Program-made: the position numbers and the translations under genes
Source of the DNA: Echinococcus granulosus
Taxonomy: Eukaryota > Platyhelminthes > Cestoda > Cyclophyllidea > Taeniidae
Assembly (NCBI RefSeq): GCF_000524195.1
Contig: NW_020170594.1
Span: 15,864-79,863, forward strand
Length of the DNA stretch: 64,000 bases
Direction of reading: 5' to 3'
The notes under the pieces: generated by a model
Told to the model about the DNA's origin: nothing
Databases searched by the model: none
The model's input: only the letters and a program-made list of their open reading frames with translations
Shown: one piece after another, positions 23,901 through 36,900 of the stretch
Layout: the number at the start of each line of letters is the position of its first letter
Numbering within the stretch: the stretch's first letter is position 1

Positions 23901-26900
23901 AGTCTCGATAGGGAATAGGATACTGCAAGGACATATGCTAGAAAAAGAAAAGTTGCCGGTGTTTTTGGCTGAACAAATCATTCGAATTTCACCAAGAGAT
24001 GGCGCTTAGCGACTTCTAATCATCCCACCAACTCTCACCCATAAATTATCCTCAGATGAATCTCCCCAACTCTCTGGATACGGCAGTGTGACATAAGCAA
24101 ATTATGAGAGAGTTCCTTTTCTCGACATAATTTAGGCGCATGCTGACCTGAAAAACCCAGGTTTTTAATGGTAATAGATAATTAATGGTTTCAAACCAGT
24201 GATTTACTCGTGAACTTAACCCCTTGAGCCAGGTTTTGCCTGCTTAAATTCTCTTTGACACGGTCTTAAGCTTGTCCAGCATGTCGGATCGCAATTGGTA
24301 TGTGGGCACAAATGATTTTCGAGTTCGCAGTTATGCCAAAGCAATTGAAATACGTGGCGCTGGCGACAGATGCGGATTGCGTTGATTATGCATGTGATGT
24401 TGAATTCGTGGACTAGTAAAACCATCATAACCGCTGCTGCCACAGGACCACCACTCCCACAGCAGTTGCTGCTACTGCTGCGTTATCAGATGAAGCCGTG
24501 CGCAGTTCACTGCCTCGGAGATGCGCTGCCACTTGCTAACGCCTGCCCACGCGCGGGTGCGCGCAAGCTCGTACGTCTGATTGTCGCCCTTTAGTTTTCA
24601 GATTTCAGAAACCCATGAAAATAGACGTCAAAAAGTAGACTTTGCGTGTTTGCGTGTGCGTGAGAGATAGAGAGGAGCGCTCACACTATATTCGGCACCA
24701 AAGGTTCTGCATAAGTGAGACAGAAAAGGGAAACACAAATTAAAATATGTAAACAGTTTAGACGCGAAATGGGACCGCTCGGCGGCTAGGCTTGGAGCGT
24801 TGGACATGAAAAACGATATCCCGCTTCTCCTAAACCACCAAAAACACCAAAGAGTTTGCTTTATAACTTTCAATTTATCAAGCTGAAAGAACATCAGTGT
24901 GGGGCAAAACTCATAGAATCCAACAAATCGCTAGGTGAATATACTACTAAAATCCCTTTTTTTTTCCTGAGACGGTGAGTTTCTTCTAAAGCAGCTATTC
25001 TCAAACAGCGTTTTTTTCTCGCACTAAAAATAAAATTAGGTGATGAAATAACTAATTTCGTCGACTAAATAAATGCCGAACAACTATGTACTGATCAGCA
25101 TTGCATGGTATCAGGATATCCAACTTTGCTGATTAAAGGATATAGGCCTAAAGGAAAAATAGTTTTATTGAAACCCACATACCAGTCCCGCTACATTTAT
25201 TGTAGCTTTAAGTCCCGCTGAAATGTGCTTGAGAAAACGTTACCGTTCACCGTTTCAGAAGTTTTGGCCTGTGTGGCTAACGAAACCGCCCTCTCAGTTG
25301 CCCCGTGAACGCCCTCTCAATTACTCCCTCCTGATTGGCTGAGATCGCGTTAGGTGCACGTTAAATGCACCAGCAATCTCCCCAAGCTCAAGGTCAATCA
25401 GTCACTATAGCTATGGGTGACTAAGCTGACTTTGTGACTCGGGATCGATTGCGAGCTTGTGCTGACTCCACGGCCTCCGCAGCCCGGTTGCTAGTGCCGA
25501 GCGCTCGCCTCGTACTCCCGCACTAAATCATACACATCGATCTTTCTCTGTTGATTCTCCTTGTTTCCATCGTGTTCGGTAACCATCATCCATCACATCA
25601 CAATTCCAAATTGTTTTACCAGCCATCTCTACAATTGTGCTTATTTATGCGTGGCTCCCAAATCAGTAGTTAGTGCACGCTCTCGTAAAAAGGTGGTCAA
25701 GATTATACAGGCATGCACAGACTAAACTAGCAGATTTTGTATTCAATTTTGTATCAGGTAATCAGCCCAATGAGAAAGGAAATTAGATCTAAAACAGCGC
25801 GGAAGTTAAAGTCCAGTTGGAAACTGATAGATAATGTTCTAAAACACCTTGAGGTTATGATTCGCGGCATGGAAGAAACAGTGACTTCCAAACACCATTA
25901 CTAAAATTAGAACAAAATTACGATTTCGTTTGGCTAAAACGAGGTTTCTGACCTAAAAATACGGTTCTGAGTCATGGCAAGCCTAAGTGTCGGAATTTGA
26001 ATATTGGGGTTTTCTACGGAAGAGACAGAAGACCTACTCCCATAGTCGGCCAGAACGAGTACCACATGATTCCACTTGGAGTAGCTGGAAAGGTACTCGA
26101 AGACTGCGTCCCCGAAGGCGTCGTGCGAGGGATGGATGTTGATGGCAAATCGGCTATTGGAGCGGTCCGTGTCCCAGTGTGTCTCGATTATGGGGATGTG
26201 GAATTGCTTGGAGACCATCCGCACTGACTGACGGATTAACGGGTCGGGCGGCGACACGAAGGCCACCACTCCCACCCTGAGCAATTCGCAGGCTGTCAGA
26301 AAAATCATAAAATTTATGCAAGGTGAAGGTTCCCGTGATCACGACCACAAGTCATGAAACCGTAACAATGACCCCATTCCATTAAATTGTTTAACGCCTG
26401 TAGGGTCGCTTATTTATGAGATTGGCTTACCGTGTCAGCAGTCACTTTACAATACTCTCCAAGCAAGGCAAATTGGAGAGTATTATACTTGAAATAAAAT
26501 TGCACAAGTATTTACATCAGAGAACGAAATAGAAAATCCAAATCACTTAGAAGGTCTGGCTGTGTACATAATAAATGGAAAAAAGACACTCAGAAATCTC
26601 ATATGCTTAGAAATTTGGAGTATTTGTTACCGTCATTAGTTGCTGTGAGGAACTTTTCTTTGGGAATCCAGATGACTGCCGGCTTAATGAGTGGTTGACC
26701 ACGGCTATCGTCCTTGGAGTAGATCATCTTCACAGTCTGAAGGCCACTAAGCATGGCCTGTTCCGTCCCGTGGTCCAGCGAGTCAAGGACGGCTCCTATA
26801 AAAAGTTGCAGAGGGATAAAAGACGTGACTAAAACGTCTTAGCCGCATCTCAGCCTATCTGCAAACCATGCTGTAGGAATGGAGCTTCGACTGTCACCAA

Positions 26901-27904
26901 CCATTATGGCGTGAAAGCAACGTTCCCATGTCGACACAATTAGTGTATGCGACTTAGCTGGGAGTAATTTAAGAGCTCCCGGCTGACTAATTACCTATGT
27001 AAATTTTGAATAAAGAATACGTGGTATTTATACCTTAATTGCAATACACAGAATAAAAAGCAGATTTTACGCAGAATCACAAAGTGGCAAAAATTAACAC
27101 CAGAATCGACTATGCTTGAATGGACGTTGATGAAACTGTTCGTCGAGTTACTTGCGTTACTTATTCTTATGCCTCCAATATACGCTTTCAGTCATTGAAA
27201 ATTTTTTCCTTTCAATAACCGACTCCTTTTATTTACTTTGAGGGAATGAAATGGAGTCAATGGGGAAGTATGTCGCACCCGGAAGAGTAAGCATAACTTC
27301 ACCTCAGTCATGCATAACCGGGTTTGGTGAATATTAAGCTTATACACACCTTAAATAATACGCAAGCAGAAGACAATGAACATGTGTTTTCACTTCATTT
27401 CATTCTGCAATGCTACGTGTAATGGCATTGATCTGAGAGGATATTCAGAGAGAGCAATATCTCCCAGGATTTGCAAAGAGCTTGAAGTCAAATTATGACA
27501 TCATTACTTCTCGCACCACTTATACCTTCAACCTTGACTAAGGTGTATTCAAGCAACCGCACCAAATACTTTGTTTTCAAACAACACTGCGTCTTACGAG
27601 CTCACATTTACCCACCTATTATGAAGTCACGTACACCAACATCCACTATGCTCCAAATCAATCCCTTTACCTGAGCGCCTATAAGGTCGAGAAACACGCC
27701 ATCACACAAAGTTTATAGCGGGATCAAAGTTGACCCTCTCATTTAAGAGGGGAGTCGTTATTAGAAGTACCGACACTCACCTATAGTAAACATGGCAGAG
27801 GTCTGTCTCCGTGTTCTATTCAGACTGTCGTCCGGGTTCGCTGATACGGAGAGCATGACCATCAGAACAATGAGACCATGTAGCTTAACCATTTGGTTGA
27901 ACAT
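11968..27904 (-). CDS. Ionotropic glutamate receptor subunit, kainate/AMPA type, 16 exons, 1015 aa
   Basis: The exons are 27904-27781, 26795-26631, 26292-26038, 23466-23294, 22915-22862, 22082-21894, 21563-21405, 20354-20241, 20156-20043, 18715-18494, 17933-17772, 15083-14903, 14410-14193, 13794-13575, 12736-12471 and 12399-11968. All phases agree and the sum is 1016 codons. The domains are a signal peptide 1-22, amino-terminal domain to about 411, ligand-binding S1 about 412-577, M1 about 579-600, pore loop about 625-640, M3 about 650-676 with [10 protein letters not shown]2 to about 835, M4 about 840-860 and a cytoplasmic tail 861-1015. Glutamate-contact residues Arg538 and Glu751 are present. 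The channel is expected in postsynaptic membranes. Odd points are Asn636 at the Q/R site, Ala531 where kainate receptors have Pro, a Lys-rich linker (428-436), a proline run (972-982) and a C-terminal SQSAV. The start ATG is preceded by an in-frame TAG. Confidence 0.92.
15084..17771. other. Receptor intron 11, with a possible decayed retroelement gag fragment
   Basis: This is the largest intron of the 3' half, between the S1 exon and the M1 exon. On the plus strand at about 15750-15990, a reading frame broken by stops and shifts includes YDPEGNN followed by P-F-D-S. That resembles the start of gag-like proteins of Ty3/Gypsy-type elements common in flatworms. Further broken frames run to about 16,890 and include a His-rich stretch. 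No intact polyprotein, terminal repeats or target-site duplications were seen. The retroelement reading is tentative. Confidence 0.3.
18716..20042. other. Receptor intron 9, no gene recognised
   Basis: The intron lies between the linker exon and the first S1 exon. The part at 19380-20000 has a different, more GC-rich texture and contains a 17-base word (from about 19818) that recurs near 31468, hinting at a dispersed repeat remnant. A 70-codon plus-strand frame at 19817-20029 has no recognisable domain. Confidence 0.35.
20986..21017 (+). repeat. (CT)10 microsatellite with an adjoining short hairpin
   Basis: Ten CT units occupy 20998-21017 inside receptor intron 7. They overlap a perfect 7-bp inverted repeat with a 3-base loop (20986-21002, GAGAGCT-aat-AGCTCTC). 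The same tract is present, with equal length, in copy 2. Confidence 0.8.
23467..26037. other. Receptor intron 3, spanning the visible limit of the duplicated segment
   Basis: The intron lies between amino-terminal-domain exons 3 and 4. Frames such as 23453-23815 (+) and 24370-24594 (+) lack domains and run across splice sites, so I regard them as chance. The part at 25250-25520 is GC-richer and has two imperfect 18-base direct copies starting with cgccctctca (about 25288 and 25310). Only the part up to 25188 is seen again in copy 2 within this window. Confidence 0.4.
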
Positions 27905-30900
27905 CTCCGACGATAGCTAGATAAATATGTCAAACACGAGAGCACTTGTTAGTCGGGTCTGTTTCCAATGTGTATCCTGATTAGTGAGCCCCGTTTCGAT
28001 GATAAACAATTTAGAAATTTATACAAATATGATCAGGGCGTCTTCGTGGAGCTCAAGAACTTCTATGATTGGAAAGTGGCTGGTGCGAAGGTTGAAATGT
28101 GGGAAATTTAGGGTCAGCTGAAGCCAACGCAAAGTTCACGAAAGAACCAGAAGAGCTGTGTTACGATTTCATCAAATTAGTTCGAATGGAAAGTGAGCTA
28201 GGGAAAAGCAGCATTCAGCAACTCATTTCTGTTTGATTATCCATCGCCACTTGCCGTTACTATTGTCTTTTGGCCAATCAAGTAACGGTGCAAAGTGTAA
28301 ATGGACACCAGTTTGTGAAAATTGTGCAAGTCAACTAATAACTCCAAATGCTTAAAAATGGGACCATCCACGGAAGGTTAAATGCATTATTTGCGAGGAT
28401 GGAGGATTAGTAAGGCTTTGGCGAGTAGCAGTGCTACGTGCATTTACGCCTTCAAGAGCTCCGGCTGGCTCGAAATCGGATCAGACTCTCTTTACCATCG
28501 TAATCAAGAGTGTCAGCCTAAGTAAATTTTAATCATTATTAAGGGATTAATTTGTGCGGTGGATTAACGCGTTTTTGATAAAAATACCTTCATTTCACAA
28601 CTTTGGAGCTATGTTTCGTTTTATTTCCCTGAAAATGGGATCAACAAGGGTCAAGGGGGCTTCACATTTGATTTTGCATAAATACTCTGAAAAGTCGATG
28701 CTTTACCTCAGTATTCACTTCAGAGAAGTGCTTTAGAAGTGACTTGAACAGATTTTTTTTCGATATGCATCTACAATATGTGCATGCGATCTGATGTCAG
28801 TTGTAATTACCCTCTAACCAAAACACCTCCACTCTCCGGCAATCTGGAGCCCTGATGAGACAAGCGCACCGCCAAATGAAACGTCTCACCAAGCTGACTA
28901 GTCCTTTCTGTCTGGAACAAATTCAGCCGGCAGTGCTTCATAATAATCTACATAATCGCACTTTTCCCCGCTCTTAAGGCCTTAATAATCGGCCAGGCTC
29001 CCTTCATTCTTATAAGCTGTCCAACTTATAAGTAGACACCAAACTAATGGACTTACTAGCCAACCCTATGGAGCAAGCTGATCACTGGGAATTCTCTGGT
29101 TGCTCTATGGCAGCGAAAATAGCATCTATACTGGATCGAGTTTTCAAGGGACAGTAAGCAGAGCATGAATTATTCGGTGCTTAATAGGAATGCTACATTT
29201 CAAAGGAGAGCTTCATAAAAGGGGTGCAGTTCATTCGACCAAGGCAACATAACAAACACGAGCAGCTAATCGCCCTTCATCTAAATGTCGATGGAATCCA
29301 CCCACATATCAAGTTTCCCTTTCTGCAGCAAGCAGTGTTCATTCACCGCCTATTAAAAAATGCCCACAGGAAATGACACCAACAAGTAATCCTACTTTAT
29401 AACCCCGAAAATATTCGTGCATCCTCCCGTTTGTTACTTGATTTATTTTAACACTTGCCACAAAAGCCACACAGGCCTGCACGAGATCGCGGATCAGCAG
29501 ACGCATTGTCTTCGGGTGCACTAATAAAATTTCCCTCCTATTTCCCAATTTGTAACAATTTAGTGAAGAAAATTTGTTCTACATTTCCCGTGTAGATTTT
29601 TATGCATGAGGATACCAGATATTCTATTGAAAAGGGATACATCAATTGTTAATAACGAGTTTTTTTTAATTTCACTGCTTTTAATGTCACGCAAAAAAAA
29701 CGTGAGCTTGCCAAAAAGAGGATGGATTTACAAGGTTAGCATTAAACTAGCACTGACCATTTAATAATAAGGTTATGGATAGCAGAGAAATCGCACTATT
29801 CATGTACATCTAAACGGATCTTGAAGGAGCGGATGTTAGTAATTTAGGGCGTCGGCCATACTTAAAGACCCATACGCCTGAACGCCACGAATACGGTATT
29901 TTCAAACATATTGTAAGCACTTGAGAGAAGGTATTCCAAACACGCAGAACAAAGTGAGCATAAATAAGCATGAGTATGTAAGTATAAATTGAGTGTGCAA
30001 AGTATAGACACCTAGACCTACTTCCATACGAGTTTCCCCAATGCAATGGAGGCCGTCCACCGCAAGCAGCAAGTGTTCGTGCCTCTACTCTGCAGCACAA
30101 CAATTTTAAGCGACCCCTCTCACATTTATTTTATGACATATGGAGGATTCTCAATTCTTAACCTTTGAATGGTCCAACCGCCAAAGGTATCTAATTTATC
30201 AACTACCCCAAGAAGGCAGAGCACAAAGGATGAATGAGTGAACGCACAAAAAACAAGTTGGATGAAAAAAAATACTAGGTCTTCGGGAGCTGCCTTGCGT
30301 GACTGTGCACAATTAAGATTCCTCCGAGTGTCTTCCCTGATTTATATGCGCCAACGAATGGGGAAGGTACGGCCGCATTGGCTTGATTGACGTGAAATTC
30401 ACAACACACGTACTGCCAAATGGTTCGGGGTAGGAGATCGGTCCCATGTGGATAATTGAGTCGCTACTACTCGCCTTTCATGACGGATTTGAGCGAAAAA
30501 ACCCTCAAATAACCATTTAGGATATCCTTGTGTGATGAGCTAATAAAAAAGGAAGTCTGAAAACTTTCGGTCTAACCGTGAATTTACTGGCACGAGTGTA
30601 GCAAATGGAAGAAGGAGAGTGACTGCTTATCTATTGTCCGAATTTAATTTGCGCTGCGATAGACAGAAAAACAGTTGTTTATAAAAAAACTAGAGTTGAA
30701 GTATTTCGAAACACCCTAATCGACTAGATTCAAAACAGGCTGACACCAGTCTGATTTTGCACCTTGTACTGGGATCGCTTTCAAACTTTTGGCATGCCAG
30801 GGGAAAACATCAGTAAAAAAGAGAACTGCTATGCAATGTCCAAGAATCGCATACACCGGAATCTTAAAAAATGAGCCATCGGTTGACTATGCAAATGATC

Positions 30901-33900
30901 GGCTACTTCAGCGGTACTAGTCAATATCCAATCGAAATTGAGCACCCACGGTGGAGTAGATAAAAAAACACACTGACCATAATTCACTGCGTAAGGGGTA
31001 TTTACTCATTAAAAAATTTTCGGACGTTCATTTGGTTCATGCATGAGATGAATGTGCAAGAATATTTCCACAAAAGGCATACCGTCTTCAGTCGAAGGCC
31101 ACAATCACGCAGATGTTTTGAGACTAGGGCAAAAGGACTACAACCAGCAGACCAAGGAGAAACCTAACCTCTGAACGCCCGTCGAATAGCAGTGACGATC
31201 TGGCGTCGAATCACCACAAGGCGAATACTGTGTGCGCGTGCGTGCATCCGCGCGTGCGATGCGGACGTGCAATCAACATTGTCAGCTGGTCGTGCAGTCA
31301 TTGGCCAACAGCGGTATGCACGCACGGTTTGGGCCTATTGGTTAACGATTACCGTACGAAACGCGTATGTGTGTGCACAGAGGATCGAGGGTTTTCTCCT
31401 ATCCTATTCTGCGTGCGCAGGGCCTGATACCAGCGCCTTTGTCAAGTGATGGACGGTAGATCTCACGTGTCGACAAAATTAGCCCCGTTAGCGGTCATGT
31501 CAAGTGGACTACGCTTGGAAAAGCAAATTATGGCTTCCACTGCTGCTCCGTAGTTCAGAGGAAAAGTGTTCAGTTAGCGCACAATTGTCCTACTTCTGAT
31601 AAACGTATTTTGGTTTTTCGAAGTGGATTGACGCGCCCGAAGGGGCTATCTAGTGGAATGACGGTATCAGTGCTGATATAGCCATTAGTCAAAGTGAAAT
31701 CCCACTGATCCATGCGATTTTGCTGCAATCACGTTTTTTTTTAGCCTAAAACAATATGTTTTATCATCCAACTGCTAAGCCGCGCTGTTAGCGTTCGGTA
31801 ATTGCATTGCCATGTCGTCTCCCCTCATGGAAGCAAAGTGAACCGAGCCCGACAAGAATGGCGATTTTACATCCTAGTCGTTTTCGGATTGATAACTTTG
31901 TAAGGTAGACCAGATTCCCTTCAAGTTAACTGCTGGCTATTTATTTACTTTCAAGTGGCAGAGCTATTCAAATATCTGCCCCGGTTCTTCCAGCAGTCGG
32001 TTCCATTTATGACACTTGAACTCTCGGGAATCCCGGAATTCGACATTCCCCCACAAATAATGCTCTTTTTTTAGAAAGCAAGTTTTACTTTAATTGATAA
32101 GTACAGTTTTTAAATCCTTACAACTGCTTTGAAGTGCCCATCGAGGTAAGCTGGTAAAGACAATGCTGAGCCTATGTGCAGCTTTGTAGATCCAGCTACC
32201 TGATGGCAGCACCAAATTCAGAATGCGTCACAGGCCTGGTGATCTTTCAAATGGATGCGCTTATACCTCATTTTTAGTGATCACTTTCCCGATTCATTTC
32301 TTATCGTAAAAAAGGGGCTAAATATACTTGCCTTGACAAATATTGTAGCATAAAAAACGTAAACTAATAGATAGTAACAGAAGCTCATCCATGCGCCCCT
32401 TCAAGGTTAGCTCTGCCAAAAGAGAAAGCACATTCAATCCCACTCCAATCAGGCATTTCAAAATCTCGAGTGCTTCAGATCTCTTCGGAACTTTATCTAA
32501 GGCATAAGTAAACCGTCGCTTCACAGGGAACAGTATACCCCGATCTTTGTAATGAGAAAAGCGTCTTTAGAGCAATTGGTGCTAATAAGTATTAAGCTGT
32601 CTAAAAAGAATATTGTCAATTCAGATGTGGCTGTACCTGGGAACCGATGCATGTCTATATTTATCTACCTTCGAAAGCTCCATGGACAAGGGAATTAAAG
32701 CTGGCGAATTCCATTCCAGAAAAACAGAAAAATTGGAAAAGTGTGGAAGTATGAACAGAGGTCTGCCGCGCGTACCGAATCATAAATCCATTCAATCTAA
32801 TTTAGCCCTTGGAAGCATAATTGAGGTGGAAGTCGTTGTCGATTGACCGTTTCGTCTTGCCACATCTTTCATGGAAGATTTCAGCTAATTATCTGTACAA
32901 TGCGGACCATTTCCATGAGGGGAGGCGTCCTCGTTGCGTGAGAATTAGTTGCTACATTTCAGTCATTTGAATTTCCTGCACGTGAAAACCCGCCAAAATT
33001 TTAATCCGACTTCGTACTAAATTGCATTGAGGTGAAGGCTCCAGAAACGATCCTCCTATCTGCTAACAAAAATTGCATAGAGACGATGGTGAATCAAACA
33101 GTAGCCTGTTACTCCTTCAGTTCATTCAACCGAGTTGAATTTAGTCTACTCGTAAATCCATTCAAAGATTGAATTAATTGCGGTGCTCTGATGAATCATT
33201 TTTACCCCACCTGTTCAACCAGACCCCAAAATATCCCTTAATTTTCCAGACTTGCATTGAATAGTTGCAAATGTACTAAAAGTAGCACAAATTATCTAGA
33301 TTCAAGATGAGATATTTAAGGTACATTACATGATTTTTGATGCCCATGGTAATGGGCCCTAAGTGTAGAATTACATCTAAACAGAAATATCCAGCTGTGA
33401 AAAGATTTTATATTTTTTTAACAGTGTATTGAACTATTAGGTCACTTGAGTCATTGCATGTTATGCTTCGTCTGCGACACGGCCTTGGTACCGTGATACC
33501 GACACTTCTGCACTTGGTAATATGACCTGCCGCAGCGCTTGGGCTTACTTCAACTTCGGAAGAAGATACAAGACAGTAAGTCTGTATTCTAGATACCATT
33601 TGTGGATGCCTGGCCATAACTTTGCAGAAAATTACTCAAGTCATTCCGTAATATAATCTCCAGACTAAAAGTATAACCATAGTGTCCTTACCACTTGGGG
33701 AATTGGAATGCAATGCTTCTAATTTATGTGTATCTATAAATAATTTCGATAACGAGTCATTCTGGCAACTAGTTACAAACAAGAATACGTTTCCAAAACC
33801 TTTTACGAAGAGGTCAGCAACAATAATTATAGTTGTCTTGGCTGGACATCATGTTTAAGTACGTGAACACTTATTTCTGCAGGTTGTACTTTTACTCAGT

Positions 33901-36900
33901 GGGATGGTCCCTAGGCCCGATAATAGCCCTATCTCCTCTGTACGCCAGCAATTTATTTTAATTCCATAATAATTTGTTCTATTACGGCTTCCGATAGGAC
34001 TCAGGGTACCAGATAATAATATAAACTACACAATTTCATCATAACAGAACGAGAAATCATTGCTTTTGAATACATTTTTAATTCACTAGTTAAGAGTCAA
34101 ACGCCTTACTAGAAAGACAATTTAGCCAGAAAATAATCCGTGATAGCACTTGGGGCTTTAATTCCGTACTTTCATCTAAAGTTATTAAAAAGCCACTCAT
34201 AGGTGGTCTGGTATTAAGATCACTCATACTACTTTTTCTGGCAATGACCATTTTAGGATAGATTTTAACGACTCTCGGATACATTTACAATGATGCAAAG
34301 CGGGCGCACCATAGGAACTCTGGTTTTCAAAAAACAATAATATGCGTCTAATCTCAAGCGATTTTCCCCAATTTTCAGGTAATTTGCTCTAGCATGCCAC
34401 ATACAGAGGAGTCTTGAAATGCACAATAGCAAATCAATGGGAGTCACAGACGTGTATCAGCTTTACATCGTCCCATTCAAGAGAACGTCTCTCAACCATT
34501 TCTAATTAGATATGATACTATTTTAACAACGCGACCACCAATGCCTACAAATACCTGATTCGAAACTTGAAAATAATGATGCGTACAATCTACACTTCCA
34601 TGGATCGTGTCAACTAATCCTCCCCGAATTTCGTTTGTACATGCAATTCCCAAAATGACATCCACCAAATGCTTCTTTTCTCCTTTATTGCAAGTGCCCA
34701 TTCTTCACTTTCATTGAATGAAAAGCATACTGCAACAGTGACGTTGGCATACACAGACCTTTCACGCCAGTTGACTAAATGCCCCTCCGTTCACTTTAGA
34801 GTATCAGTGTGCGTGCTATGAGACCCATCCTACAATCCATGTGGTCAAATGTCTAATAGGTTGGTTAAACCAATCTGTAAGCCAAAAGTTCCAGTTTCTT
34901 CTAGTACCTAAGTTAGAACATTGTGACACCTTTCTTTTTATCCCGGCGAGGTAGGCTAACAAGGTACACCCATGCAAATTTGAATTGAGGAGCTGTTACG
35001 GTGTGGCTACCTTTGAGGTATTAGTAGCATGAATAGTCCACGGCTTTAGGCTCCCCGACGACTTTTGTCAGTACATCCACAGAAGAAGTCAGAACCTCAA
35101 AAAAATGAAATCAAGCACATTTGCGGTGTAACATGAAATATTCTATTTGTTCTATGGGTCAGCAAAACGAGGCGTCGAGACAGTTATTGCGAGCCTAGAT
35201 TGGTTTTGACAGTGCAGACCGATTGTTATTGTAACTGTTCCATATTTCTAGTTTCGACAACACCAAGGACGAAATATGTGTCCGCTGCCCAGCTAATGTA
35301 TATATATGTACTAAGCTGCGGTTCTCAACACCTTTTCATATTCCCTTAAAAACTCAACTACCTGAATGGCTCTGATGTTGAGAGTCTCAGTTCAAGAAGC
35401 GGCAATCAAACGGAGAATGCATTGTGTAATTCGGTTTGCCAGTTTTATACCCCACCATATATTAAGATGACAAATGAAAACAGCAGTTAAAATGGTGCCC
35501 AAAATTCAAATGGCATTCCCATAATCAACTGTTTACGCCTTTGAAACTTAAAAGGCAAACAGGGCGTGCTTCTGTCCCAACATCCCGAAAAAATAAGTAT
35601 GATCACCAATAGACTTAAATAGCGTAAACTTACTACGAATTTACTGGCGCGTATTTTCCCACTACTTTCTTGGTTTACTGCATCCAACTTAAACTAGCAT
35701 ATAACATTTGCAAACAAAGGCGACTGGTATTTAGAAAAATGGCTTAATTACATCTGGTAAGCAACAAATTTGATAATAATGAGGTGTCAATTAATTAAAA
35801 AAGTATTTCAGAAAACGAATAATACATACTCAATTAATATCATTTCCTGAACCTTGTACCTGACGTGGGTTTAACAGACTGAAAGTAGAGCTTACTGGTT
35901 GCTTTCGGAAGAGACTTCGTGGTAGGGTGAAGTTTGTGTGCAATAGCTCGGAGAAAAATTGCCCACCGGGTTTAAGTACTACTACAGATAAAAGAATCAA
36001 AGACTTCACATGAGATATAGCCTTGGTGGTCAAATTGTTTAAAAAAACGAAAATAATTTGGTCAATTGAAGCCGTCGAATATAACTCATTTGCCAAAGGG
36101 GTTATAGTTTCCGACAATTCAGAGTTTTCTGTTAAATACTTTATAACAATGCTGCATAAAGGGCAGTCCTCATATCATTTAAATAGAATGGACATCCTAT
36201 GAGAATCTAATGCTATTTAGTGGATTTTGTGTGTCGACTATTTACCACTTATCATTTTGGTGTGTACATTTATGAATTTATGCTCTGAAGTACAGATCGA
36301 ATACGAAACCCCTCACGTAGAGACCGCTCTTCCAAAGGACGCTGCTTCACTCCTCACAACGACACCACGGTCTGTAGGCTACACGCAAAAGTGGCGTCGG
36401 GGTGACGCCACACACCAGCAACGGGCCAATCCCAAGTTGCTGGCAGTAATTGCTGCCTCGCAGACAGCCAATCTCATGAAGACACGTGTACAGCTCTGCC
36501 AGGCACCTCTAGAGTGGCACACATCCTAGAACTCATAGCTCCTCTACTCCAGTGGTGACTGCAGTTTTGCATTTTCTAGTCTCAGTGCTCTGCCTAATGG
36601 TGGTTTAATGTTCAGTCGACTCAGGAATGCTTGGCGCGTGTTTTCATGCAGAATAAAATCATTAAACCTAAGCAGCCGTTTTGAAAAACTGTCACGCACA
36701 GTTTGTGTCTTGTAGAATGCATTGGTGGCTGAAGTGCAATTTGATGCATGTTGCGTCATGCAATTGCGCTGACGCCTCGAAACGGAGGCAGATGTGACTG
36801 TGACGGCTGTATTGCTGAATGCAAGTCGAGGATGGGGGGTAAAGGAGGCACCGTGTGACAGCTTTGGCTATCGCAACAACAATCTGAAATGGCACTTGGC

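Larger units (their letters stand above)
130..25188. repeat. Copy 1 of a large direct duplication (at least 25,059 bp)
   Basis: This block recurs in the same orientation at 38942-64000. Every open reading frame in it reappears 38,812 bases later with the same length and translation, and intron and intergenic stretches also match wherever I compared them. Identity starts at base 130; base 129 is t, while the matching base 38941 is c. The right limit given here is only where the window ends in copy 2. The duplicated unit may extend to 38941, which would make it exactly one 38,812-bp tandem period. Copy 1 carries the cyclin-like gene, the MARF1-like gene and receptor exons 4-16. Confidence 0.97.

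Noticed and set aside
25288..25327. Two imperfect 18-base direct copies, considered as a CRISPR-like or LTR repeat
   Set aside because: Only two copies with mismatches; no array, spacer regularity or terminal structure.
25934..26037. Extension of receptor exon 3 past 26038 to a stop
   Set aside because: A phase 1 donor (GGGA|GTAGGT) at 26038/26037 joins exactly to the phase 1 acceptor at 23466 and keeps the family alignment; the extension has no similarity to the amino-terminal domain.
31192..31449. 85-codon plus-strand frame in a CpG-rich patch
   Set aside because: The Arg/Cys/Ala-rich content follows from the alternating GC-rich sequence; no domain is visible.
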